This document shows, one piece after another, positions 17,704 through 27,116 of a stretch of DNA of 57,184 nucleotides. The notes beneath the pieces are model-generated. The model worked only from the letters and a program-made list of their open reading frames with translations, had not been told where the DNA came from and ran no database searches. Source of the stretch: Bradyrhizobium sp. Lineage in GTDB: Bacteria; Pseudomonadota; Alphaproteobacteria; Rhizobiales; Xanthobacteraceae. The position numbers were made by a program, and so were the translations under genes. The stretch is from the NCBI RefSeq assembly GCF_022844465.1, contig NZ_JALHLP010000025.1:1-57184 (forward strand), in the 5' to 3' direction. The number at the start of each line of letters is the position of its first letter. Position 1 is the first letter of the stretch.

Positions 17704-18423
17704 TCAGGTTGCTGACATCGCGCTGGGGCGCAAAGCGTCCGCTTCCCGCACGATAGCTGCGAGCTTTTCGTCGTAGGTGCGCGGCGCGGCCTTCGTCGCT
17801 CCCGCTGCCTGGGACGGGGGCCGCGCGATACGCCAGTCGAGTTCGGTGCGTTTCTGTGGTTCAACGAACTGGACCGCGAATCCGTCGGCCAAATGCCTGA
17901 CAACGCGTCCGACGCAAGTTCCGACAGCCAGCGGAGTTCCGATCGGCGGCTGCACGTCGGCCGAGATGGCGACGCCGCTTACCGACATGTCGATGACAAA
18001 GCAGCTATGGATGGTGCCATCGGCGAAGGTCAGGGCGGAGTGCGGGCTCGCTGGAATGATGCGCGCTTGCTTTCTGACGTCGCGGATACTGGAATCATTT
18101 TGCTTCTTTTCAAGCCAGGTGAGCTGGTCCGCCATCTTCGCGCGCTGGGGCAGGTCGATCAAGAGTTCGAGCAGGAAACTGCCGGCCGTGGTGTCGCTGA
18201 TGCGCCCGTCGAGCTTGCCGAATTCGGCGAAATAGCAGGAGATCTTCTCGCCGATCCTCCCGACGACGGGCACGTCGACCAACATCCGGAACGGCGAAAC
18301 CCGGCTGGTCCGGCACGCAAAGGAGCGTGGCCTTCCCTCCGGGTCAAACCAGTTAGGAAGCGTATAGCTGCCGCCCACGGCGATCTTGACCGCTCGTTGC
18401 TTCTGAAATTTCGCGATCGTCAC
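17704..18423 (-). CDS. PilZ domain protein, probable cyclic-di-GMP effector
   Basis: 239 residues, GTG start (18421-18423) with GAGGAG eight bases before it. The C-terminal half is a PilZ domain: the 'RKQAR' box (RxxxR) near residue 117 and 'DMSVSGVAI' (DxSxxG) near residue 145 are the two loops that wrap cyclic-di-GMP. The N-terminal half ('VGRIGEKISCYFAEFGKLDG', about 54-73) looks like a second PilZ-like barrel lacking these loops, as in several alphaproteobacterial tandem PilZ proteins. No membrane segment is seen. It lies on the same strand as the PdhS-like kinase, 163 bases downstream of it, so it may share its signal. The output is unknown; motility, polysaccharide or cell cycle are the usual choices. 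Confidence 0.85.
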   Translation of the reverse strand: MTIAKFQKQRAVKIAVGGSYTLPNWFDPEGRPRSFACRTSRVSPFRMLVDVPVVGRIGEKISCYFAEFGKLDGRISDTTAGSFLLELLIDLPQRAKMADQLTWLEKKQNDSSIRDVRKQARIIPASPHSALTFADGTIHSCFVIDMSVSGVAISADVQPPIGTPLAVGTCVGRVVRHLADGFAVQFVEPQKRTELDWRIARPPSQAAGATKAAPRTYDEKLAAIVREADALRPSAMSAT

Positions 18424-18586
18424 TGCACAGGCTCCTCGCGATAGAATCTCATCTGGGGTGATTTCGTCTGAACCTTAACATCCGTAAATATACGCGGTCT
18501 TGCGAAAGTAGTTCTATTCGCAAGCCTGCGACGGTTTTTTGTGATTCAAGATAATCAAATTCTTTCCAGTTCGTCGTTAATGCAAA

Positions 18587-21028
18587 TTAATGGAATTGCG
18601 CCACCACATGCGGGAACATCACCTCGATCAGCGTGCCGGAGCGGCCGCCGGTCCTGACCTGGAACTTGGCGCGGTTGGCTTCGACCAGGGCCTTGGTCAG
18701 GGACAGGCTCACGCCCGAGCTTGAGGCCCGGTCCGACGGCGCCGGCATGCTGAATGAATCCAGCGCCGCGGCGACCTCGTTGTCGTTGAGGCCGTGGCCG
18801 GTGTCGCGGACCCGCAGCATCACTTCGCCGAAATCCGACAACGCCGTGGAGACGATGACCTGACCGCCGGCATTGGCGAGATGGATCGAATTGCCGATCA
18901 GGTTCAGCGTGATCTGGCGCAGCGCCCGCGTATCGGCGATCACCGGCGGCAGCGCATGCGCCAGCGAGGTGCGGATGATGATGCGCTCGCGGTTGGCCTG
19001 CGGCTGCATGGCGGCGACGCAGCTCTCGACCAGCTCGTTGAGGTTCTGGCTGGTGAAAGCCAGGTCGAGCTTGCCGGCTTCGATCCGGCTGAGGTCGAGC
19101 AGGTCGTTGATGATCGCGGTCACGCGCGCGCCGGAAGCACGGATGTCCTTCAGGTATTCGAGGTAGCGCGCGTTGCCGAGCGCGCCGAAACGCTCACCGA
19201 TCATCACCTCGGCAAAACCGATAATGGCGTTGAGCGGCGCGCGCACCTCATGGCTGATCCGGGCCAGCACGTCGGCCCTGGCGCTGGCGGCGCGATCGGT
19301 CAGCCGCCGCGCCTCGCGCAATTCGCCTTCGATTTTGCGGGCCTGCGACAGGTCGCGGAACACCGCGAAAAACTTCGGGCTGTCGGCGCGGGTGCGCCCT
19401 ATCGTCATCGACAGCGGAAGGACGCCGCCCTTGCTTTCGCGACCAAGCACCTCGCGCCCCTGACCAAGCAGGCTGGCGATGCCGGCGGACTTCATGCGGG
19501 CGAGATATTCGAGGACGTCCTGCCGGCTCTCGGGTGCGAACAGCTCCGCCAGATTGAGGCCTGCCAGCGCCGCGCCGTCGTAGCCGAACAGGGCTTCGGC
19601 GCTGCGATTGCAGGAGCTGATGTTTCCCGCGGCGTCGAACATGACGATGCCTTCGGCTGTGGTGTCGAGGATGGCGGAGAGTTCTTCGGCGCGGGCATGG
19701 CCGACCGCCGACGGCGCGTCGCGATCGGCTTGATCGACCGTGGGTTCGCCAATTTCAGCCGTCGGGACCGGTCTCGTGTCAGCGATCGCAGCCGCGACCG
19801 CGGGGTTCTCACGGCGCGCGTCCGAAAAGATCAGGGCGAGCGCCGAATCGCCGTCCCACGAAATCGTATAGAGGCGGGCATCGGCCGCCGATGATGGTGC
19901 GTCCGCGCCGGGAAGCTGGCTCGCCGAAATCGTCACCGGCGTGCCGGTGTCTGATGTCGAGGAGGCACTCGATACGCCGGGTTCGACATAGAGCGCGTCG
20001 ATACCGCCGGCATCCTCCAGCGCGTGCAGGCTCGGATAGCCGAGCTGGATCAGGAACGCCGCATTGGCGTAGAGCAGCCGGTCCAGCCGGTAGACCAGCA
20101 CACCGACCGGCAGCAGATCGAGCAACATCTTGTCGCGTCGGGCTTCGCCGCGCGCGGGCGGTTCGGGCGGCGCGAGCCATTCGGGCGGCTTGCTGATGGG
20201 TTCGCGCGCGACCGATGCGGCGGGGGATTCCAAGGCGGCGGCCAGGGCGATCTCATTGCCCGTCTCGGTTTCCAGTCGCGCCGACAATTGCCGGGCCAGT
20301 TCGTCGAAGGCGCCGTTCTCGATCGGTGTCAGCGGCGCTGGCTTCAACTCGCCGGGGGCGCGGAACGGCAACACGTTCTTCGGTGCGTCCGCGGGCAGAT
20401 CCGGGATGACCGGCGTCAATGCCCGCCGTTCGGTTTCCAGGGGCGCTGGAATATCGGTTGGGCGAGGGGCCTCGCCGGCAAACGACTCGGTCAAGACGGG
20501 CGCCTCGCCCGATGGGGTCGGCCGTTCATCGACGGAAGCCGGTTGCGGGGCCACGGGTTGCCGCGTGACCGGCGGGCTCGGCGGCGGCGTTGGCGTTTCC
20601 GTTTGACTGGATTGCAGCGCGGCCTGCGCGGATGCCATCGGGGGGAGGTTGGCGGTGACGATCAGAACGCCGTGACTGCCATCCGGGAAATCGAATCGGG
20701 AACAGCTGCAGGTCGCGAGCATGCCGGGCGATGCGCCAAAACCTTGCAGCCGTTCCAGCCGGATGGCGCCATTCGCCCGCAACCGGCTCGCCAGCCGCGC
20801 GATTTGCCGCCGATGCCGGTCAACAGGTTCGAAATTTTTTTCGGCAAGAGCCGTGACGTTGGCCGCGCCGAACAGGCGCAGGCCGGCCGGGTTGGCCCAA
20901 AGGATCCGGGTGCCATCGGCCGTCCACAACCACGCTGGCATGGCGTTGGCGGCATAGACCGCCAATCGTGGATCGCCGGGCGCGGGCAGCTGAAATTCCC
21001 CGTCATTCATCGAAAACGACTTCACCAT
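18587..21028 (-). CDS. PAS-containing histidine kinase, PleC/PdhS-like
   Basis: 813 residues. An N-terminal PAS-like domain (about 20-130) is followed by a long Pro/Ala-rich linker (about 135-275), another PAS region, and a clear PAS at about 450-560 ('LDTTAEGIVMFDAAGNISSC'). The HisKA block around residue 592 reads 'RISHEVRAPLNAIIGFAEVM' and 'LNDLLDLS'-like sequence, matching the PdhS/PleC/DivJ family that controls DivK in the alphaproteobacterial cell cycle. The phosphoacceptor His is present. The ATPase domain is weak: the N box is 'LNLIGNSIHLA' without the usual Lys-Phe, and the glycine-rich G2 box is 'SSGVSLSLTKALVEANRA'. Kinase activity may therefore be reduced. No membrane helix is visible, so it is cytoplasmic. 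Start ATG 21026-21028; ATG at 21010 is possible. Confidence 0.85.
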   Translation of the reverse strand: MVKSFSMNDGEFQLPAPGDPRLAVYAANAMPAWLWTADGTRILWANPAGLRLFGAANVTALAEKNFEPVDRHRRQIARLASRLRANGAIRLERLQGFGASPGMLATCSCSRFDFPDGSHGVLIVTANLPPMASAQAALQSSQTETPTPPPSPPVTRQPVAPQPASVDERPTPSGEAPVLTESFAGEAPRPTDIPAPLETERRALTPVIPDLPADAPKNVLPFRAPGELKPAPLTPIENGAFDELARQLSARLETETGNEIALAAALESPAASVAREPISKPPEWLAPPEPPARGEARRDKMLLDLLPVGVLVYRLDRLLYANAAFLIQLGYPSLHALEDAGGIDALYVEPGVSSASSTSDTGTPVTISASQLPGADAPSSAADARLYTISWDGDSALALIFSDARRENPAVAAAIADTRPVPTAEIGEPTVDQADRDAPSAVGHARAEELSAILDTTAEGIVMFDAAGNISSCNRSAEALFGYDGAALAGLNLAELFAPESRQDVLEYLARMKSAGIASLLGQGREVLGRESKGGVLPLSMTIGRTRADSPKFFAVFRDLSQARKIEGELREARRLTDRAASARADVLARISHEVRAPLNAIIGFAEVMIGERFGALGNARYLEYLKDIRASGARVTAIINDLLDLSRIEAGKLDLAFTSQNLNELVESCVAAMQPQANRERIIIRTSLAHALPPVIADTRALRQITLNLIGNSIHLANAGGQVIVSTALSDFGEVMLRVRDTGHGLNDNEVAAALDSFSMPAPSDRASSSGVSLSLTKALVEANRAKFQVRTGGRSGTLIEVMFPHVVAQFH

Positions 21029-21304
21029 CCGGCGTCAGGGTCGGCCGCCGGTAGGATGGCAGCTCAAAGGCGCCGCTACTATCGCAAGCCCCGCGCGTCA
21101 GGTCCACGGCTGGTTCCTGCCGATAACGTCCATGCGGCGCATGGACTTTATCCGGCGGCCTCTTCCGACCCGCTCGAACCAGAAGCCGTCAGTGGCGTTG
21201 TTGATTTGCACGGCTTGATCGAAGGTCTAATATCAAAATCTGGAGGCGCCGGCTTGAGCCGGATACCAGAGACGAGTTTCCCGGCAACGGAACAGGAGTA
21301 AACC

Positions 21305-21688
21305 ATGAGCGAGGATGGACGCGAGCGTTTCGAGATACCGACGGACATGCGAGCGATGGCGGAAGCAAGCTTTGAGCAGGCCCGCAAGACGTTCGAAAAA
21401 TTCGTCGCCTCCGCGCAAGCGACCGTCGGCGTAGTCGAGGAGCGCAACGCCAGCGTTCGCGCCGGCGCCAGGGACATCAGCACCAAGGCCATCACCTATG
21501 CCGAGAAGAACGTGCAGGCCTCTCTCGACTACGCCCAATCCCTATTGAAAGCCAAGGATCTCTCGGAGGTCATGCGGCTGCACAGCGAATACGTCCAGGG
21601 GCAGATGCGGTCGCTCGCGGAGCAGGCCAGCGAAATGGGCCAGATCGTCAGCAGGGCGGCGATGGACGCCGCGAAGCCCAAGGTCTGA
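21305..21688 (+). CDS. Phasin family protein 1
   Basis: 127 residues, ATG at 21305 after a good AGGAG site. The sequence is amphipathic helix throughout, with the phasin core 'SFEQARKTFEKFVASAQATV' (about 21-40) and 'AQSLLKAKDLSEVMRLHSEY' (about 77-96). Phasins coat polyhydroxyalkanoate granules, control their size and number, and may bind DNA or other proteins. It is followed by a second phasin on the same strand 264 bases later. The upstream gap is shared with the divergent PdhS-like kinase. Confidence 0.9.
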   Translation: MSEDGRERFEIPTDMRAMAEASFEQARKTFEKFVASAQATVGVVEERNASVRAGARDISTKAITYAEKNVQASLDYAQSLLKAKDLSEVMRLHSEYVQGQMRSLAEQASEMGQIVSRAAMDAAKPKV

Positions 21689-21782
21689 CATGAGCTGACG
21701 GGACCTGCAGCGGCGGGCGGCCATCGATTGCCGCGCTCCGAAAGCGGGCTGGAATATGCATCCGGCACAGGTCAATCATGCG

Positions 21783-21806
21783 GCAATGCACCACAGAACG
21801 CATTGC
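21783..21806. promoter_or_regulatory. TGC-rich dyad between two phasin genes, PhaR-like
   Basis: GCAATGC (21783-21789) and GCATTGC (21800-21806) form a seven-base dyad with a ten-base spacer, followed by a further TTGCAC. PhaR repressors of PHB metabolism bind TGC-rich sites near phasin promoters in related bacteria. The match is by character only, not to a fixed consensus. It lies about 150 bases before the second phasin start. Confidence 0.3.
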
Positions 21807-21952
21807 GTTGCACAAATTTGCCATGATAGGCATGCTAGATCAACGCGCGCCCATTGATGTGCGCTTCCATCATGCCCGACCTGATCCCTTCGGCGTTGCC
21901 GGCCGGTCGCCTGCGTCCGCGAGAGGGAGGAACTGAACCCCATTTATGAAGG

Positions 21953-22396
21953 ATGCATGCCGTGACCAATCCCACCACCCCGTTCTCCGCCTCCATCATC
22001 CCGTTCGAAATGCCCGAGCAGGTGCGCGCGTTTGCTGAAAAGGGTGTTTCGCAGGCCCGCGACAGTTACGCCAAGTTCAAGGATGCCGCCGAGGCTCACA
22101 ACGGCACCATCGAGGCCGTTTTCACCTCTGCCAACAAGGGCGCCAGCGAATACTCCGCCAAGCTGGTCGAGTTCTTCAAGGCCAATACCTCATCCTCGCT
22201 CGACTTCGCGCAGGAGCTGTTGGGCGTGAAGACGCCGGCGGCGGCGCTGGAGCTGTGGACCTCGCAGGCCAGGAAGCAGTACGAGACGTTCGCTGCCCAG
22301 GCCAGGGAGCTCGCCGAGCTGTCGCAGAAAGTCGCGACCGAGACCATCGAGCCGATCAAGGCAAGCGCGGCGAGATACGACAAGCCGGCCGCCTGA
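21953..22396 (+). CDS. Phasin family protein 2
   Basis: 147 residues from the ATG at 21953; a GTG at 21962 is a possible alternative. The protein is helical with the phasin signature 'VRAFAEKGVSQARDSYAKFK' (about 24-43), 'KLVEFFKANTSSSLDFAQEL' and 'ARKQYETFAAQARELAELSQ'. It would act on polyhydroxyalkanoate granules like the gene before it, with which it shares the Q/A-rich amphipathic pattern. A Rho-independent terminator follows the stop. The own upstream region (264 bases) with a TGC-rich dyad suggests a separate promoter. Confidence 0.92.
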   Translation: MHAVTNPTTPFSASIIPFEMPEQVRAFAEKGVSQARDSYAKFKDAAEAHNGTIEAVFTSANKGASEYSAKLVEFFKANTSSSLDFAQELLGVKTPAAALELWTSQARKQYETFAAQARELAELSQKVATETIEPIKASAARYDKPAA

Positions 22397-22417
22397 CCAA
22401 ACTGCGATTGTGAGCAG

Positions 22418-22450
22418 AGGCCCGGGCAATCGGCCTGGGCCTTCTTGTTT
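22418..22450 (+). terminator. Rho-independent terminator after phasin 2
   Basis: AGGCCCGGG (22418-22426) pairs with CCTGGGCCT (22434-22442) across a seven-base loop, with one G-U pair, then a T-rich tail TCTTGTTT. It begins 21 bases after the phasin stop. Confidence 0.75.
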
Positions 22451-22605
22451 CGGGACGGGTTTGCCGGCCGGGTGCGATCCGGCCGGCACCCCGCACTTCA
22501 GCGATCGCCCGCTCCGAAGCCTTGCTCCGAAGCCTTGCCAAAGCGAGGCGTTGCACCTAGTTTCCGGCCCATTCGCGACCCCTTTCTTGGGGCTCCGCAA
22601 AGGAT

Positions 22606-22682
22606 GCAGTTGTAGCTCAGTTGGTTAGAGCGCCTGTCTGTGGAACAGGAGGTCGGTGGTTCGAGCCCACCCAACTGTACCA
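22606..22682 (+). tRNA. tRNA-His (GTG anticodon)
   Basis: A 77-base tRNA including an encoded CCA (22680-22682). The acceptor arm pairs GCAGTTG (22606-22612) with CAACTGT (22672-22678), ending in a G1-U72 wobble. The D arm has 'TAGCTCAGTTGG', the anticodon stem CCTGT/ACAGG encloses the loop CTGTGGA with GTG, and the T arm has 'GGTTCGAGCCCACC'. The discriminator is A73. There is no extra G-1 paired to C73, the alphaproteobacterial form of tRNA-His, in which U72 and A73 serve the histidyl-tRNA synthetase instead. Confidence 0.97.
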
Positions 22683-23417
22683 ACGAAATCAGCCAGTTGG
22701 CCTCGTAACCTCGAAGTTGGCTTCCGCCATGGCTGACGGTTGGCGACCGTTGCTTCAAGCAAGGCACGATATCCAGCGCCGAAATGCGCTTTCATCTTTT
22801 CGTTCGATGTGAGGCGCCGAGCCGAATACGCCCCGTCACGGGTTCCGGCGCTTGACCGATCGGCGCCCGGTCAGTCCTGTCTGCTCTCGACGATCGAGAC
22901 CTCCGCGCTCAAGCCGTTCACAAACCGGATCGAACAACTCCCTGACGAAACGGCTCTTGCGATCTTGATGGCGCCGATATCGAACATCTGATGGCGGCGA
23001 CAAATCGTGGCGAGCGTGTCGCTGCATCCCTATCGTGAGATGATTCCTCGTAGGGGGCAGACCAAGAAATGCCAAAAAAGTTCAGAATGCGCCAGCAGCG
23101 CTGCTTTTCCCAATTTGGTCGTTACCGCTGCGTTGCGTTCAGTTGCTGGGTGATAAGGCAAAACTAACGGTTGTCCGCCTACATTTTTGGGGCGGAGGCT
23201 CAACCCGGATGTTTTCAGTTCTATCGGAGTGGCGACACGCTGCGGCTCGCATGACCGCAGGACCGAGCGGCTGCGTCAAACCGAATGACGCTGCCAGAGG
23301 ATGTGCCAGTCGTGCCGCAGGCATGAATGTGCCCTCGCAGGAGCCCTGCAGCAAGCTGCTGCAAGCTCCGAACTTGATCGCTGCGAATATTTCGGCCGCC
23401 CACCGGGCTCACGCGTG
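22683..23417. other. 735-base gap without a supportable gene
   Basis: Between tRNA-His and the second GGDEF-EAL gene I see only short open frames without family motifs or good ribosome sites, for example a 32-codon frame opening near 23068. There is no clear terminator, repeat or attachment-site duplication. The 3' end of tRNA-His is a classical integration target, but no integrase and no direct repeat of the tRNA end were found here. Confidence 0.6.
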
Positions 23418-26400
23418 ATGCCTGCACCTCTTGTAAACCATTCCCTCCCGGAAAGCGGCCTGGCCGACGTAATGCTGAACCGGCCCGCCAATGTCGGCGA
23501 ACCCGAGATGCGCCGGATTCGGGCGGCGCAGATCAACAGCGTGATGCAGCTGGTGCCGCTCACCATGAGCATCGTGGTTGGCAACGCCGCGCTGGTTCTG
23601 TTCATCTTCTGGGATTCAAGCTCGTACGTTTTCCTGGCCTCTTGGGCGTCCGGAATCGTGTTGGCGAGTGCCATCGCGCTGCGATCATGGGCCCGATCGC
23701 GGCATAATCCTCCCAGGGAAGCATCGCCGCGCGCGACGAGGCGGATGGCGATCCAGGCCTTTGCGCTTGCCGTGGCCTGGGGGATGTTGCCGCTTGCGCT
23801 GTTTCAGGAATCTGATCCCACTCGTCAGCTGATCATGAGCTGCCTCATGGCGGGAATGATCGCGGGCGGCGCGTTCTCGCTCTCGATAGTGCCCCAGGCC
23901 GGAATCGCCTACACGTGGACCCTGTCCCTGATGGTCGGAACGGCGCTGTTGTCCACCGGCCAGCCGATCTTCATCGCGACCGCGATCTTCGCGCTGATCT
24001 ATACAATCTTCATCTCGCGCCACATGATCGCGCACGGCAACCTTTTCCTGAACAATCTGAAGGCGCAGTTGGAGCTTGGACAGCAGACCGAAATCATTTC
24101 GTTGCTGCTCAAGGAATTCCAGGAGAACGCCAGTGACTGGCTGTGGCAAACCGACGCCGACGCCCGGTTGATTTACGTTCCGCAGCGTTTCGTCGATGTT
24201 TCCCGGATGCCGCTGGCATCGCTGCTCGGCGTCCACTTTGCGGAAGTCTTGGGCGTGTTGTGCCCCGACGACGGGGCAGCGGTCGCGGTTCTTGCCGAAC
24301 AGATGGCGAAACGTGAATCTTTGCAGGAAGTATCGGTCCACGTGGTTGTCGGCGGCAACCCGGGAATGTGGTCACTGAGCGCAAAGCCGACATACGACCA
24401 TGATGGAACCTTCTCCGGCTATCGCGGCGTCGGCCGCGACGTCACCGAGCGCTCAAGAGCCGAACGGGCAGAGCAGGGACAGGCCCTGGCGCGAGAACGC
24501 TTCGAGATTGCCGTCAATAACATGAGGCACGGCCTGTTGTTGTTCGATGCATCTCACCGACTGATCGTGTGCAATGATAGCTATATCGAGATGTACGGGC
24601 TGTCGCCGGAAATGATCCAGCCAGGCTGCAGCCTGCGCGAGATCGTTGCGTGTCAGAAACAGACCGGGTCGTTTGGCGGCGACGTCGATCGCTACTGTGA
24701 CGAAGTGCTGCGCAACATCGCTTTCGACCACGTCGCGGTCGTTGGTACCCGGGATGGGCGCACGATCCGGATAGCGAACAGGCCGCTGGCAGACGGCGGA
24801 TGGGTAGCGACGCACGAGGACATTACCGATCTGAAGCGGCGGGAAGAAGCGCTGAAGATCCGGTCGGAACAGCTCATTGAAGCCCAGTCGCTCGGAAAGA
24901 TCGGCGACTGGAGCTACCGGATCGGCGACCGGGACGTGTGGTGGTCGCCGCAGATTTTTGAACTCCTCCGCCATGATCCGGCGACGTTCGCGCCAACCCG
25001 GGAGGCGATCATCTCGGTCTATGAGGGAGACGGCGCCGCGAGGGTGCTCGCGTCCCAGGCCGAAACATTGCGCACCGGCAGCACCAGAAGCGTCGATGTA
25101 AAGGCCAAGCGCGGCGACGGGTCCGTCGGCGATTTTGTCGTTACCAGCAAGGCGATGAGGGATGCCGGGGGGCGGATTATCGGTTTCGCCGGCACGATTC
25201 AGGACATCTCTGACCGTAAATCCGCCGAAGAGAAACTGGAGAAGCTGGCTTATTTTGATCCTCTCACCGGGCTGGCCAACCGGGCGCTGTTTCACCGCGA
25301 ACTGAACGATGTCCTTACCTACTGCGCGCAAACCGGCTCGCAAGCCGCGCTGCTGATGCTCGACCTCGATCGTTTCAAGGAAGTCAACGACTCGCTCGGA
25401 CATGCGTCCGGCGATGAACTGCTCGCCAAGGTCGCTCGACTGATATCCCGGGCGCTGGGCAACGACTGCTTCATCGCGCGCCTTGGGGGCGACGAATTTG
25501 CCGTCATTCTGCGGGACTGCGCCGACCGAACGGCCGTCCGGGAGATGGTCGCAGACGTGCTTGCAGTGGTTTCCGGAACGGTTCAGCTGGAGCGAGGCGA
25601 GATCACGATCGGCACCAGCATAGGTATCGCGTTGATCCCGAGCGATGGCGCAACAACGACTGATCTTCAGAAAAATGCCGATCTCGCGCTATATCGCGCC
25701 AAGGAGACCGGTCGTGGCCGCTGCGTGTTCTTCGAGCCTGAACTCGGCGCTGCGATGCAGCACAAGGTCGTGCTGGCCCGCGAATTGCGGAAGGCGATCT
25801 CCGAAAACGTCGGTCTTGCCGTGCACTATCAACCGCAGGTCTCGCTCTTGAGCGGCCGTGTCACCGGCTTCGAGGCGCTGATGCGCTGGACCCACCCGAC
25901 CCTTGGCAATGTTTCGCCTGCTGAATTCATAGCGGTTGCCGAAAGCTCGCAAACCATCTGCGATCTCGGTCTCTGGATTCTGCGCGAGGCGGCGGTTCAG
26001 GCCAAGGCCTGGCTCGATGCCGGCGAACCCGCTCGTGAGATCGCAGTCAACGTATCGGCAGCGCAAATCTGGCACACCGACTTCGCGGTCCACGTCGAGA
26101 AGGTATTGAACGAGACTGGCCTGCCTCCTCATCTACTTTGCCTCGAACTGACCGAAAGCCTGTTGGCCGATCATGCCGAAGGAAGGGTGCGCATCGTGCT
26201 GCTGCAGCTGAAGCGCCTGGGCGTGACGCTAGCGCTCGACGATTTCGGCACCGACTACTCTTCTCTCGGCTATCTTACCCAGCTACCATTCGACAAGATC
26301 AAGATCGACCGTATCTTTGTCGATGGTATCACTGAATCGGCGCGCGCCCGAAATCTCATGGGCGGTATCATCGCGCTCGGCCGCGGCCTCGGCATGACGA

Positions 26401-26621
26401 TCGTGGCCGAAGGCGCTGAAACCCCCGATGAGGTCGCCATCCTCGGTGAAATGAGATGTGATACGGTCCAGGGCTATGTATTCGCTCGCCCTGCGGTCGC
26501 GACAGAAGCGCTGGTCGTTGCGCAATCTTTTGAGGGCCAGGAATGCCGGGTGGATCAGACGTTGCCCACCATGCTAGCCACGCTGCAAGGTGACCGAAAG
26601 ACAGCGGCTGTGGCGCGATGA
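23418..26621 (+). CDS. Membrane PAS-GGDEF-EAL cyclic-di-GMP enzyme
   Basis: 1067 residues from the ATG at 23418; the start is uncertain, since upstream in-frame codons lack a ribosome site. About six transmembrane helices fill residues 40-210 ('QLVPLTMSIVVGNAALVLFI', 'LIMSCLMAGMIAGGAFSLSI', 'PIFIATAIFALIYTIFIS'). Three PAS segments follow (about 230-350, 360-470 and 485-605). The GGDEF domain has the intact 'RLGGDEFAVIL' and the EAL domain has 'GFEALMRWTHP' and 'DDFGTDYSSLGYL', so both synthesis and hydrolysis of cyclic-di-GMP are possible. It differs from the first GGDEF-EAL protein of the window in its multi-helix membrane sensor. It stands alone with a 735-base gap before it and no operon partner. 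Confidence 0.92.
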   Translation: MPAPLVNHSLPESGLADVMLNRPANVGEPEMRRIRAAQINSVMQLVPLTMSIVVGNAALVLFIFWDSSSYVFLASWASGIVLASAIALRSWARSRHNPPREASPRATRRMAIQAFALAVAWGMLPLALFQESDPTRQLIMSCLMAGMIAGGAFSLSIVPQAGIAYTWTLSLMVGTALLSTGQPIFIATAIFALIYTIFISRHMIAHGNLFLNNLKAQLELGQQTEIISLLLKEFQENASDWLWQTDADARLIYVPQRFVDVSRMPLASLLGVHFAEVLGVLCPDDGAAVAVLAEQMAKRESLQEVSVHVVVGGNPGMWSLSAKPTYDHDGTFSGYRGVGRDVTERSRAERAEQGQALARERFEIAVNNMRHGLLLFDASHRLIVCNDSYIEMYGLSPEMIQPGCSLREIVACQKQTGSFGGDVDRYCDEVLRNIAFDHVAVVGTRDGRTIRIANRPLADGGWVATHEDITDLKRREEALKIRSEQLIEAQSLGKIGDWSYRIGDRDVWWSPQIFELLRHDPATFAPTREAIISVYEGDGAARVLASQAETLRTGSTRSVDVKAKRGDGSVGDFVVTSKAMRDAGGRIIGFAGTIQDISDRKSAEEKLEKLAYFDPLTGLANRALFHRELNDVLTYCAQTGSQAALLMLDLDRFKEVNDSLGHASGDELLAKVARLISRALGNDCFIARLGGDEFAVILRDCADRTAVREMVADVLAVVSGTVQLERGEITIGTSIGIALIPSDGATTTDLQKNADLALYRAKETGRGRCVFFEPELGAAMQHKVVLARELRKAISENVGLAVHYQPQVSLLSGRVTGFEALMRWTHPTLGNVSPAEFIAVAESSQTICDLGLWILREAAVQAKAWLDAGEPAREIAVNVSAAQIWHTDFAVHVEKVLNETGLPPHLLCLELTESLLADHAEGRVRIVLLQLKRLGVTLALDDFGTDYSSLGYLTQLPFDKIKIDRIFVDGITESARARNLMGGIIALGRGLGMTIVAEGAETPDEVAILGEMRCDTVQGYVFARPAVATEALVVAQSFEGQECRVDQTLPTMLATLQGDRKTAAVAR

Positions 26622-26819
26622 TGGCCAGCAGGCCAGGACTTGGTGCCTGCGTCGATTGAACACCGGCAACAGGCTACATCGATGACCGGCGGCTCAAAGT
26701 GTCTCCCGCGCCAGGCGCGATATGCTAATTGCTGCGGCCTGTGGCCCGCGCGTGCTTGCGAATCCGAAATCCTTCAATCACACTTCCTTCAGCTGATTTG
26801 CGCCGGGGGGATCAAATCG

Positions 26820-27116
26820 ATGTCGTTTTTTCGGACCGGATATCTTCACTTTGGCTTGTTGCTGGGCACCGCGTGCTTGGTTTCGATGTGGCCCGCCGCA
26901 AGCAGGTCCCACACTCCCGAGCAGGAGCAGGCCTGCACCGGCGATGCGTTTCGGCTCTGCAGCGCCGACATTCCCGACGTCAACCGCGTGACGGCCTGCA
27001 TGATCCGCAACAAGTCCCAGCTCTCGCCGCAATGCCGGGCGCATTTCAGGCCCGGTCCCGAGACGGACGAGGTTGCGGTCAGGCCCGTCGGACGGCCAAC
27101 CGTGATCCGGCCCTAA
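26820..27116 (+). CDS. Small secreted protein with four-cysteine motif
   Basis: 98 residues. The ATG at 26820 follows a G-rich ribosome site and opens a signal peptide ('FGLLLGTACLVSMWPAASRS', about 11-30). The mature part is short, with Cys spaced as 'ACTGDAFRLCSADIPDVNRV' and then 'ACMIRNKSQLSPQCRAHF', a pattern of two CxnC pairs that would form disulfides in the periplasm. I recognise the arrangement as a recurrent small cysteine-rich family in Bradyrhizobium, of unknown function. The tail is proline/arginine-rich. It stands between the second GGDEF-EAL gene and a small membrane protein gene. Confidence 0.75.
   Translation: MSFFRTGYLHFGLLLGTACLVSMWPAASRSHTPEQEQACTGDAFRLCSADIPDVNRVTACMIRNKSQLSPQCRAHFRPGPETDEVAVRPVGRPTVIRP

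Noticed and set aside
18577..18590. CtrA-like TTAA...TTAA pair at the end of the PdhS-like kinase gene
   Set aside because: The spacing is six bases, not seven, and one half lies in the stop codon.
22836..23075. 79-codon minus-strand frame in the tRNA-GGDEF gap
   Set aside because: Arg-rich, without family motif or ribosome site; looks like random high-GC frame.
22606..23417. Possible integration site at tRNA-His
   Set aside because: No integrase, no direct repeat of the tRNA 3' end and no change in base composition is seen.
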